Both the position numbers and the translations under genes were made by a program. Of a stretch of 64,000 bases of DNA, positions 39,016 through 49,786 are shown in pieces; position 1 is the first letter of the stretch, and every line of letters starts with the position of its first letter. A model generated the notes under the pieces. It was not told the origin of the DNA. It searched no databases and was given only the letters and a program-made list of their open reading frames with translations. Origin of the DNA: Erigeron canadensis (taxonomy: Eukaryota > Streptophyta > Magnoliopsida > Asterales > Asteraceae); the NCBI RefSeq assembly GCF_010389155.1, contig NC_057763.1:36376645-36440644 (forward strand), read 5' to 3'.

Positions 39016-40064
39016 GGGTGTGTTTGATAAATCAGAATAATTTAGTGCTGAATGATTCAAAAAACTGAATGATTTAATAACTCTGAATGAATATGGTTGT
39101 GAATGAGGGTATAGTTTGATGAACGTTCTAAATGAACACTTTGAATAATATACAATTACGATATCACCCTTCACCCTAATAACATAAATGATACAATTTT
39201 AAATACAATATTAGAAACATTATTATAAAATTCAACTTGGTAACTTGCATACATTTTTTATTTATTTATTTTATAAAACAACACTTGCATAAACTCTTAA
39301 GATCTTCAATAATATGATATATCATCTCATCATTAATCCTCCAGTCGATATATAATCATCTTCATCGATTATTTATATCAAAGTTCTTTTAAAATATTGG
39401 TCGTCGAACCAATGAAATCTAGAACATGAAAAATATGACACACATAAAAAACACCACCCAAAAACAATTTATATGATATCAGTTTATAAATTTTATATAT
39501 ATAAAAAAACCCATTACTCTTCTACATATCAAGATATTAGAATAACTAGAGACTTGTTAACATATTTTGGGGTACCAATCACCACCAGATGATGATGACG
39601 ATATGAGGAATGTCCATTTTCATTAAATTATTATCATAACAATTTAAAATCACAACTATTTGATTTATAAATTCTTCCATTGTTATTATCTTTTTGAAAG
39701 AAAAATACTGATTGTTACAATAGAGGAAAACAAAGAAAGATCCTTGTAGATCAGAAGGGTAAAATCTTAACTTGTTTAAAATAATAAAATCGTGATAAAG
39801 AAAAGTCCATAGACACCAGATTATAGACTTGTAGTGGGTAGGAGATAAGTTAGAAAGAAAGAAAAGAAGAATATTAAAAGGGTATTAAAGGTAAATGTGG
39901 CTACTGAATGGTTTAGGAAGTGTTTTAAACATGGACTATTCAGCATCATTTTTAATTCGTTCAGCACCATCATTTCATTCGGAGGCGGAAAACAAACGCT
40001 CGGAATGCTGACCGAATCAGCATTCAACACTGAATGATTCCAGTCAGCACAAATCAAACACAGC
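39016..40064. mobile_element. About 1.05-kb non-autonomous DNA transposon
   Basis: The left end GGGTGTGTTTGATAAATCAG pairs with the right end, which on the other strand reads GCTGTGTTTGATTTGTGCTG. Both subterminal regions carry many copies of CTGAATGATT, a usual feature of transposase-binding subterminal repeats. CGT lies just outside each end (39013-39015 and 40065-40067) and may be a 3-bp target duplication. The interior is AT-rich and shows no transposase. PIF/Harbinger or hAT are the likely superfamilies. Confidence 0.65.
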
Positions 40065-40236
40065 CGTAGTTTTGGATTTTATCTCAGATTCAGATTCCCA
40101 TAAATGCATGATTCAAGCTCTTAATAGTGTCTAATTGGTATCTCAAATGATAAGCGTTAACTTTTTCGTTTTTTTTTGTTTTTAAAATAAAAGCCCTGAA
40201 AGTATAAATTTTATCATTTTATAACTCCCGCCATAA

Positions 40237-41746
40237 ATGTATGATTCTTCAACCACCAATTTTCAAAACAAGCGCATTCAACTATTCAACCATGACATGA
40301 ATTTCCACACTCTCCAAAACCTCTTGAAACAATCAAAAACCCTAATCCAGCTTCACCAAATCCATTCTTTACTCATCAAAACCGCCCTTCATTTCGACGA
40401 ATTCATCCTATCAAATTTCATTCTCACTTCTTCCCCAATTTCTGTCGAATACGCCACCCTTTTCTTTCACAACTCACCAGTAACCCCGTCTTTATTCGCT
40501 TGGAACACCCTCATCAAACAATACTCTAAAAGTCAAACACCATTTGAATCAGTCAGACTTTATTGCCAGCTTCAAACAAGTACTGACCTTAAAGCTGATA
40601 AATTTACATACCCTTTTGTTATTAAGGCGTGTGGACGATGCGCCTTGTTGGCAGCTGGTGGGTCGGTCCATTCGTTGGTTTTGAAGACGGGTTTTGATTC
40701 TAATTCGGTTGTGAATAATACCCTTGTAAGGATGTATGCAGGTTGTGGAAATGTTGGTCTTGCCGGTCAAGTGTTTGATGAAATGTCTGATAGAGATGTT
40801 GTTTCTTGGAGTTCTATGATTGCTGCCTGTCTTACTTGGTATGTCATTAATAAGATATAAAGTTTGGTATGTTTGCAAAAGGACACAAACTTTTCTTCTT
40901 TTTATCATAAAGCACTGATAGTCCATCTTTTGCAGCAACTATCCGTCGAAGGCGTTATCGGTGTTCCTGGATATGAAACAAGCAAAAGTGAAGCCGAATT
41001 CTGTAACTTTGGTTAGCTTGCTTTCTGTTTGTACTCGTTTGATCAATATCAGAATGGGCGAATCAATTCATTTGTATATACTTACAAACAATATTGAATT
41101 GGATGTTTCTCTAGCTACCGCACTAGTTGAGATGTATGCAATATGTGGGTACATAGAGAAAGCTATGGTGATCTTTAATTCAATGGATGAAAGAAATTTG
41201 CAGTCTTGGACTATCATGATATCCGGGCTTGCCGAAAATGGGCATGGTGAAGAAGCAATTTCCTTATTTAACGATATGGTAGATCTTGGTTTGATACCAG
41301 ATACCATTTCGTTTTCTGGGCTTCTTTCTGCTTGTAGTCATTTGGGTCTGGTCGAAAAGGGTCAAAAGTATTTTGATCAAATGGTCAAGTTTTACAAGAT
41401 CCAGCCGACCATGGAACATTATGGATGCATGGTGGACATGTATGGACGAGCTGGGATGATTGAGGAAGCATATGATGTTATAAGAAACATGCCAATGGAA
41501 CCAAACTCTGTTATGTTAAGGAGCTTTATTAGTGCATATAAGAACCATGGGAATAGGATTAGTTTTGATGACAATCTGGTGAAGCTTCTGTTAAAGATCG
41601 AGCCAGACCTTGGAGCTAACTATGTCCTATCTGCTAACATGTCTTCTCTTTCTGGTTATTGGAATGAGGTGGATGACATGAGAGTTTCCATGAAAGGTAA
41701 AGGGCTGAAGAAAGTTCCAGGGTGCAGTTGGGTGGAAATGAAATGA
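40237..41746 (+). CDS. Pentatricopeptide repeat protein, PLS class with E domain
   Basis: PPR proteins bind single RNA bases through each repeat and act on mitochondrial or chloroplast transcripts; members with an E extension are usually C-to-U editing factors. Two exons (40237-40838 and 40936-41746) give 470 aa, or 455 aa if the in-frame ATG at 40282 is used. The repeats are seen from the typical lines VVSWSSMIAAC, LVEMYAICGYIEKA, SWTIMISGLAENGHGEEAI and FSGLLSACSHLGLVEKG. The C-terminus ends KKVPGCSWVEMK, the usual close of the E-type extension, without a DYW domain. The 97-bp intron has good borders (TTG|GTATGT and TTTTGCAG) and splits one repeat. Without splicing the protein would stop after about 207 aa. 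RNA target unknown. Confidence 0.93.
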
Positions 41747-43042
41747 GTCATAAGTGTAGATAACAGTATCAAATCTATGGTGTCTATACTCAACACAAAT
41801 GGGCTAACCAAATTCACTACACCTCTGAGCATATAGAATTATAGATCCACCCGATCATTGAACACTCAAATGGATCTCAGTTTCCTTTTGGGCATAAGCT
41901 CATGAGAACCTTAAAAAACACTTCTTTTTTTAGAAATCTGCCCGAGAATTTTGAGTGCATGTAACTTATCATGGAAGATTAAGTCAGTTTTATTTATTGA
42001 TTTTCATACTTAGTACCTGTTAACATGAGAGCCCAGAATGAATCCGAGGAGAAAGCATTTTGATCCTATGAGAATTTACTTTGTGGGAACCTGTATTCTG
42101 AAAATATGATAACAAGAACCAGTGTAGTGCATACTGCACCAAGAGTTTTAAATTTATAAAAATATTTCTGTTTCTAAGAACATTGTAGAGATATTATCTT
42201 GTTATATATCAGCTCATATGAATCCGTTATGATTAATTGGGTAATACATATGAATACGTATTTGGATAATGGAATAGATTATTATACCATCTAATCTAAT
42301 AAAGCAACGAGTCTGATTTTTCGATAAGCCACTGATTGATGAACCAAGTATTTAACTTGAAATTGTATGTCAACGTTTTATCTGATGAACAAGGCAGGCA
42401 TTTCATCAACTGTTTTAATCAAAACGTTTTATCTTTGTGTTAAACAAGGAGAGAAAAATTCATGTCAGCATCGTAATCATTCTTTTATCTTTTGTTTTAA
42501 AGTATATTAATAATAAGAACAAATAATGTACCTATATATGTTATTTTAGCTAAATAAAGAAAATGTAGTTTTTTTTATTGGATGTTCTTCATGTCAGTTA
42601 AGAATTTTGTTTGTCTAATTACTTATGATACGGACACTGATCCACTTTTTAAGGATCTCCACATACATTTATCTCTATAAGTTATGGGAACATGCTGCAA
42701 AAATGGACTTAAATAAAAAAAAAAAACAATCAACTGTAAATCGATCTATTACCAAAGTAAATGCATATATGTTGAGTTGCTATGTTACATTCCTCAAAAT
42801 GTTGAGTATTATAACCAAAAAAAATGAATCATATATTTATTATACAGATAGTGTTTGTAAAACACATGTGGGGGGAAGTGTACCATTGACAACAATCATC
42901 TACAAAGCTGAGTGCAAAGACCTCGTAACTGAGATGAGTTTGGGTTCGTCAACAAGTAGGTTCCATTTTTACTACTATTAGAACATGTTAGCGTATACTG
43001 GTTGCCAGTTTGCTCAGACTGTAATGCCACATTATCATTCCA
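41747..43042. other. Convergent intergenic region
   Basis: It holds the 3' ends of the PPR gene (+) and of the rhomboid gene (-). A 118-codon frame at 42625-42981 has no recognisable domain and low-complexity Lys runs, so I do not call it. No repeats stand out. Confidence 0.6.
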
Positions 43043-45814
43043 TTAGTCCCAGATCAATATTATACAAAACAACAAAGCACATATAAACCGGTTAGACAAG
43101 CGAGTTCGATGACTTACCATGCAGGACACAGGCGTCGTGTCACAGCTCCACCTTGATGTAGGAACACAACTCATGTAATGACACCAAGAACAATGATCAT
43201 TTAAGTTGACTCCACGTAAAAGTGAAACAAGAGCAGTAATCATCCTGTTTAAGTGGATCAAATATGTTAAAAAAAAGGTAGCAAAGCAATAAACAGATCA
43301 AATGGGTTGAAAGTCACCCAAAGTACATCTTCTTACCCGGCCACCAAAAGAATGAGTGAAAGGAGCCAAAGAGCACGTTGATACATCTTGTATTTAGGGT
43401 TAGCTCCAGGTCTAGAATGAGCAGAAGAGTATCTTTGGCTAACCCATCCAAATTGGGGACGCATCAAGAACACAAACCCAAGAAGAAAACCAGAAGAGAA
43501 CCCACCAAGATGAGCAAAATTATCCACATGTGGCAGAATCCCCACAGCCAGATTGATAGCAATAATGATCACAAGGGTCAATAACGCTGCCAGCTAAACA
43601 TAAAGGAGGTAAGTAACTGTTAGGAAAAAGCATCTTCAAAATGTAGTAGTTGCAAAATGACAACATTTTAATACGTACCTTATTAGCGTATATAGTCCAG
43701 TTAGTTATGAGTTCAGAAAGCATTGCACCTAACAACCCAAAAACTGCACCAGAAGCACCGACTGATATATTTGACTGAAGGAAGAGTGCAGATAATAAAC
43801 TACCACCAAAACCAGAGATGATATAAAGCAACCCAATGCGTACTGCAAACAAAGAAGCAAAAAATTTAGGTTGGACCTAACAGTGATATGAAAGACAAAA
43901 GCTCAAAGCAACGCCATTTCTGTACATTCAATGTACTCTACGGATAGAGGGTATACATAGAGTTGAACATAGTAAAATAAGAAATTGAAAGATTTTGTTG
44001 AAATTGTTCGTTTGGGAATTTCCCAAAAAACTAATCATAGGTTCCTCAATCCATTGGAACAATAGGACGATGAACAGCACATTCAGAGATTGTATGAACA
44101 GCAAAGTGAAATAACATTTACCATCTGAAGTTTGATACATGCAAAATTTATCTTGGATATGGAATAGCATACAGTAAGTCCCAATATTAAATTTACCCAG
44201 TTTCCAAAATCATTTAGCAAGGATAGTTGATGAGTTATATACTTTCCGATACTTGTTAGTTTCTAGTTCCAGAACGGTATACATAATCAAAGACAAAGTG
44301 CTAACACTAGATTGTAATTTTCTTGCAGGCAATTAAGGTTTATATTAAAATGAATTTTACTTTAACAAAGAAATAAGATCAGTCATCAGTTACTATTATC
44401 ATTTCCTTAATTTTCTCTACCTTCGAAAGTTAGAAGCTTGGGAAGCAGAATAAAACAAAGTACACTACTAGACCTTGCTTTAGATCAAAGCACTTGCTTA
44501 ATGACGTAGGAGACTAAGCAAAATGAAGCCAACGAAAAAATATAACAATTTTTGTCGCATAGAAGATTTAAGCAATGATGCATACAGACTGATAACTAAA
44601 AAACAGAAGAAGTTCTGATCAATATACTTACTGAACCCAAATTCTTGCTCAAGTCGAATGCCAATGACTAACAAACTCAGCATATTTGCCAATAAATGAA
44701 AAAGTCCACCATGCAACCAAATGCAAGTAATCAGACGCCAAACCTGGTGATGATCAACCACTTTACCCACGTCCAACGCTCCCATCTTCTCTAGCCTAAG
44801 AACACAACACAAAAAAGTGTCAAATTAAAACTTTCCAATATGCCCTCGAAAGAAAATTTCTTTATCAACTCAAATCCTAACACTCGTCATACAAAGCTAC
44901 TTGCCTAAATGAAGTTACAAAAAATATAATAGAACTTACTTTGATTATGCCTAACATATAACTATCTTCTCCTAAAACAACTTGTTTAAATAACGCTACC
45001 AAAACGGAAATCAATCTAATTAAGCCTGCATATAGATTTTGTGTTGAAACAACTTGTTTATACAAAGTTACTAAACATAGAATGGCACTTATATTTCAAT
45101 TACACCTACATATATATTCCGTGTCAACTTTCAAGACGGTTATATACGATTAACTGCTTCAATAGCCAAAATATAATCAAGCAAAAAAGATACATTTGCA
45201 TTCAATATTTCACCATCTATTGTATACATATTTCTGCAGAGCATATAAGTTGTCACATCATATCATATTCACACAAATAGCAATGAACTAAAAGTCAGAT
45301 ACACGAAAAAATAGACGGTTTCATCGTTTAGATACACACAATTACAAAAAGCAACAAACTTTATGCTTTTAGCTACACCTATATCATCAACAACAACTTA
45401 TAAAAACTTGCACAAAATAATTATAAAAGTAAAAAAGTAAATAAAAAGAATAGAGAAAATGTATGATTACGTGGAAGAAGAGGGCCCAAGAAGAGGATTT
45501 TCTTTGAAAGGTTGAAAAGATAATCGGCCCAAGAAATTAGCAATACAAGATACCGAATTTTGAGGACAATTATTAACATACATAGTTATTATAAACAATA
45601 CAGTATCTGCTATTACAAAGCTCGGTATTAACCATGGAAACCACTTTTTAAAATGTTTTATTTCACGGAATGGCGACGGTGTTTGATTATGATTATATCC
45701 GGCGTTTAAGGGTGATGATTCGAGTTCTACTGGATGAATTGTGTTTCCGTTGTGCCGCCGTGAGTTGACTTTTATTTGGATCTCATCCGCTCGTGGCCGG
45801 TGGGTTTCTGACAT
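43043..45814 (-). CDS. RBL2: Rhomboid intramembrane serine protease, RBL2-like
   Basis: Rhomboids cut transmembrane substrates inside the membrane; plant RBL1/RBL2 are placed in the Golgi. Five exons, read from the minus strand, give 376 aa: 45814-45471, 44795-44632, 43842-43679, 43593-43337 and 43244-43043. The catalytic serine is in VGASGA (Ser200) and the histidine in NFAHLGG (His252). The helix-2 motif HLLAN (His148, Asn152), the GxxxN-like surroundings and [12 protein letters not shown] are family marks. The N-terminal cytosolic tail is about 60 aa, and a Cys-rich luminal segment ends in CSWCHY and PTSRWSC. Arabidopsis RBL2 ends near that last point. Here the frame runs on for about 35 more residues, past a strong donor (ATG|GTAAGT, 43118), so the true C-terminus may lie in a further exon. 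Confidence 0.94.
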
Positions 45815-46388
45815 TGGTTTATTGCCGGAGAAAAGGTATCGGAAAGGTGTGTGTATGTGAATGAGATAAAGAATCTCTGGATTTTTGATTTTTTTAAATG
45901 GAGAAGGTGGGGAGTTGACATATATGAGGTGAAGTTTTGATTAACCTCCTTCATGTTTTGAGATGTGTCTTTGTTAGCCCTTGAGATTTCGTTTTATTTA
46001 TAAATAAATAACTGGTTTATCTTGTGTTTGCACTAGAATAGCAGTGATGAACAAAAATTTCCAAATCCTGATCGCTTTCCAATAGCGTCCCAAATTTGGG
46101 ATCCAAAGGTGATACCAAATCTAGAGCGAGACCGATATTTGTACCTATTTTTGATAGTTTTAGGGATTGATATTGATCTGGTACCTCTTCAAATGAGTTA
46201 GGAATCAATATAATGTTTTGATCGTTTTTGGAATTTATACCAGGACCAATAGACGGTATTAGTCTCACATCCATTTTTATATAATATTACTCACTATGAA
46301 GATTCGTTCACACAAATGAACAAAAAAGAATAAAAACATAAACGTTTTATCTATTTCACAAAAACGCTATGATAAAAATAAACATTTA
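45815..46388. other. Rhomboid upstream region
   Basis: It holds the promoter and leader of the minus-strand rhomboid gene. The minus-strand frame at 46017-46274 reads like weak retroelement-derived peptide but has no domain I can name. No gene is called. Confidence 0.5.
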
Positions 46389-46980
46389 TGATGATGTACC
46401 ATCTCCCTAATAGCTTTGGGATAATAATCTCTCTTCTACCCTATGGAGGCTACTAGGCTCCAGCCCATACGTAGCCTCCGGATTTGAGCATGGTTGCTCT
46501 TGAGAGGCTCCAGATATAGCCTCCAGATTGATCCATAGAGGCTCCGGACATAGCCTCCAGACCCTCCTCCACAAAGGCTCCTGACATAGCCTCCGAACCC
46601 TACTCCATTGAGGCTCCTGACGTAGCCTCCGGATCTAAGCTGCGGAGGCTCCTGAAACCTTCAGACCTGAACATGACCTCATCTATGTTAAGTCATGGGT
46701 TTGATTTAGGCCCAAACATGTAAAGCCCATGACCCAAATCCTAAAACCCTAGTAGCATCTCTATAAATAGAAGATCAAGGCACCAACCAAGGGACTTTTC
46801 TCTCTTATCTCTCTCTACTCTCTCTCACACAATCCTTAGCCTACTTCGGCTTGTGGCGTCACATCTTGTGGTCACCAATTGGGAACCGCCAACCAAAGTA
46901 GCAACAATCTAATCTCCCCCATTACACCTTATAGATCAAGAATTAACCCCCCTAAACAAGTGTAGACTTATGTTTAAACA
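46389..46980 (+). mobile_element. Solo LTR, 592 bp, with perfect 5-bp target duplication
   Basis: The element begins TGATGATGTACC and ends TTTAAACA, so it has the TG...CA ends of an LTR. ATTTA lies directly before it (46384-46388) and directly after it (46981-46985). A TATA-like CTATAAATAG at 46761-46770 would serve as core promoter, followed by CT-rich leader sequence. The upstream half holds a minisatellite of GAGGCTCC and TAGCCTCC blocks. No primer-binding site or gag-pol follows, so recombination between two LTRs has removed the body. I take + as the direction from the TATA position. The family (gypsy or copia) cannot be told from the LTR alone. Confidence 0.88.
46446..46660. repeat. Palindromic minisatellite inside the solo LTR
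   Basis: About five or six units of 37-55 bp alternate GAGGCTCC and (A)TAGCCTCC. The two blocks are reverse complements in part, so each unit can form a small dyad. The position upstream of the TATA-like box suits U3 enhancer repeats, as known for other plant LTRs; that role is inferred. Confidence 0.85.
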
Positions 46981-46985
46981 ATTTA

Positions 46986-48977
46986 TAACAGGACTAAAAA
47001 AACTTCTGCAAATTATGCCATTGAAATCAAGTGTTGCATTAGTACAAGTTGTAGCTTCATATTAGGTAACGCCCTTACCTCATTTGGAACAGTAAACTTG
47101 TTAAAATGAAATGATGTATGCGTTGGTCTATTATAAATTGGTTGTTCGTAAAGTATCAAAGTATAGAGATGGATTATATACAACATATGTAGTAAAACTA
47201 TTTCATGTTTCTTAAAACAAATACAAGCATTTGAAAGATGAATTATGTGTAGTCATATATAAAAATGTGTTTGGGATATTTAATCAAAGTATGCTAACAT
47301 GGAGGGGGTATAAATGAAACAGATCGAAAACAATGACAAAAACGTGTCCAGTTTAGTCAAAAATACCGGGTCACCAAATTTACCAGCAGCAGGTGGATAC
47401 AGCTTAACTAACCACTACATTACTACTACTACTAGCTAGTAGACTACTAATATTTTTACTTTAAGTGAATTATTGTTTTAGTCTTTGAATAGTTATTGAT
47501 TTAATGCATGTTTTCTAATTTTAAAATATAATATAACATGCTATTCCATTTAACACGTATAACCAAAACATACTGATCGACATCTAAACTATTCTAATAT
47601 ACTAAAAATAATACTTAAATACGAGTAATAGATAATATAACACTCACATGTGTCAAAGTTGATACATCATACAATACACCTTTGATTCGGGTGTGAATTA
47701 TGTTGGTCTCATGGTCTGGACAATAGTTTTTTTTTTTAAAAACCATGGAATGTTCATTTTATCTTTTAATAATTCAACATGAAGTCAATAATAGTAAGTT
47801 AACAAAATTAAGGGTAGCACATTTCTACACAAAAGGTGGTTTTACTTTTATGCGTGCCACAGATATATACACGATTTTTATTTTTATTTTAATAGTATTT
47901 TCCAATAAATGAACTTTTACTTCTATTATACTCGTTTAAAATAATAAACATTGTGTAGGCTAGAAGAAAATACATAAGTTATGGTGTCATACTTCATGTT
48001 ACACAAGATTTATTACTTTCGTTAAAAATGATGTTTAACATTAAAAAAAAAAAAAAAAAAAAAAAAAGAGAAGCAAAAACAAATTTGTGCTATTTTCATT
48101 CGAAACACCTACTACCGATAGGATATAAGAATGAGTCTTGCGATGATTGAAATTTTGTTTTGGAACCACACGCAATATACTCTAATAATATACTTATTTT
48201 TTTTGTAAGGTCTACCTAATATAATTACAACCACAAATGTACATTAACCAAAACACTAGAAAACAGCATCTTATTAGATTTAGCATCTGAAATCGTCCAT
48301 TTGGAATTCTTTTCTTTATTATGATAATCATTTGGTTAGGTATTTTCAAATTCAAATCTCATAAAGGTTGAATAAGTCATTGTTGGCTTTATAAAGCTTC
48401 CTATTCAATGAAACTAAAATATTAAAGTGACAACCATATAAAAAGAATTCTATTCAAAATCTTATGGATACACCAAAGGGACCTAGTCTTGGCGATATTT
48501 AACGCGATTTATAATCCATGAGGTTGTGGGTTCAAATTTAGTGAGAAATTTATATGATTGATTGGTTGTACGGCTTAAAAAAAAAATCTACTTGGTCTGG
48601 GTCGACTTTTGAATTTCCGATTCGGTTTTTCACACACTTACATGTTTCATAACGTCAAAAATAAGTGAAGAAATATAGGAGTCATCACCATGTCGACTTA
48701 TCGAAACAATCAATGTTTGTCGGCAACAATCACAAAGCATTATATTTGCCATATATTTGGACATATATGCATCATCATGTTTGTTTGATGGTTAATACTT
48801 GATATATGAATCTATGATAGTGATTTGTGTTTGGGCTTATAACGGATTGGGCTGGTGATCATTAGTGGGTTATGATACCATGTTTTCTGTCCTGGTACTC
48901 TGGTAGTACAACCAAGTCAAACAGACCTAAATAGTCAATAAGAGTAAATACTTTATACTTGTCGACTTGATAATTCA
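46986..48977. other. AT-rich intergenic region with SINE remnant
   Basis: No gene seen. A (CTA)n-like patch lies near 47423-47450. A 25-base A homopolymer at 48043-48067 may be the tail of an old retroposon. A SINE-like remnant lies at about 48490-48583 on the plus strand, with a B-box-like GGTTGTGGGTTCAAATTTAG and a terminal A-run. Confidence 0.55.
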
Positions 48978-49464
48978 TATTCATAATGGAGGGTAAAGTT
49001 ATTTTGAGAAATTTTTTTTTTTTCGAGAATCTTTGAAAATTTTTTAAATTAAGTCTAACCGATGATTGTTCTTTACACGAAAATTGTTTTTTGACTGTTT
49101 TCTGAATAACTTATGTGTAATTTTGAAGTTTATTATTGTGTGGAGGCATGAATTATCATCCGTTATACAATTATGTGGAGATTTGGATTCTTGATCACAT
49201 GTGCACGAATATTGCTATGATCACGTGTATGCAAGTCGATCACATGTAATCATAGCAATATTCGTGCACATGTGAACAAGAATCCAAATCTCCACATAAT
49301 TGTATAATAGATGACAATATATGCCTCTACACAATTATAAACTTCAAAATTACACATAAGTTATTCAGAAAACAATTTTCATGTAAAGAATAATCATCGA
49401 TTGGACTTGATTTGAAAGGTTCTCACAAAAAAAGTTCTCAAAATAACTTTTCACCATAATTGAT
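48978..49464. mobile_element. 487-bp foldback MITE with arms over 200 bp
   Basis: Almost the whole element is an inverted repeat. The left arm (about 48978-49228) and the right arm (about 49240-49464) pair with perhaps 10% mismatch, leaving a loop of only about 12 bases. Ends read GGTAAAGTTATTTTGAGAA on the left and TTCTCAAAATAACTTTTCACC on the right. The inner arms include GATTTGGATTCTTGATCACA and its complement. There is no coding capacity. A transcript would fold into a long double-stranded RNA. The target duplication is not clear. Confidence 0.88.
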
Positions 49465-49786
49465 ATACATATATTGTAATTCCAAAAAGCTACATAAATA
49501 AAAGTAACATTTAATTACCATGATGTATAATGTAATAGAAGAAAAAACTGATTCATAAGCACACATTTTCGGATTGGATTACTAGGCAATGTATCATATT
49601 AGCAAAGAGTTAAATTGTTTACTATAAAATAGTATGGAAGACTGTTGATTACATTATTCATGTATGGTCCTAGAAACCTATGATGACCAAAAAATAACAA
49701 ATTTCCACCAAAGAAACTTGAAAATTACAACCAAAATTCTCCTAACAATCACAAATATCAATACAAGCGATTAATGTATCATGAAG

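Noticed and set aside
42625..42981. 118-codon open frame between PPR and rhomboid genes
   Set aside because: No recognisable domain, low-complexity Lys runs, no sign of coding base bias.
46017..46274. Minus-strand 85-codon frame upstream of rhomboid
   Set aside because: It may echo retroelement protein, but no motif supports it and nothing extends it.
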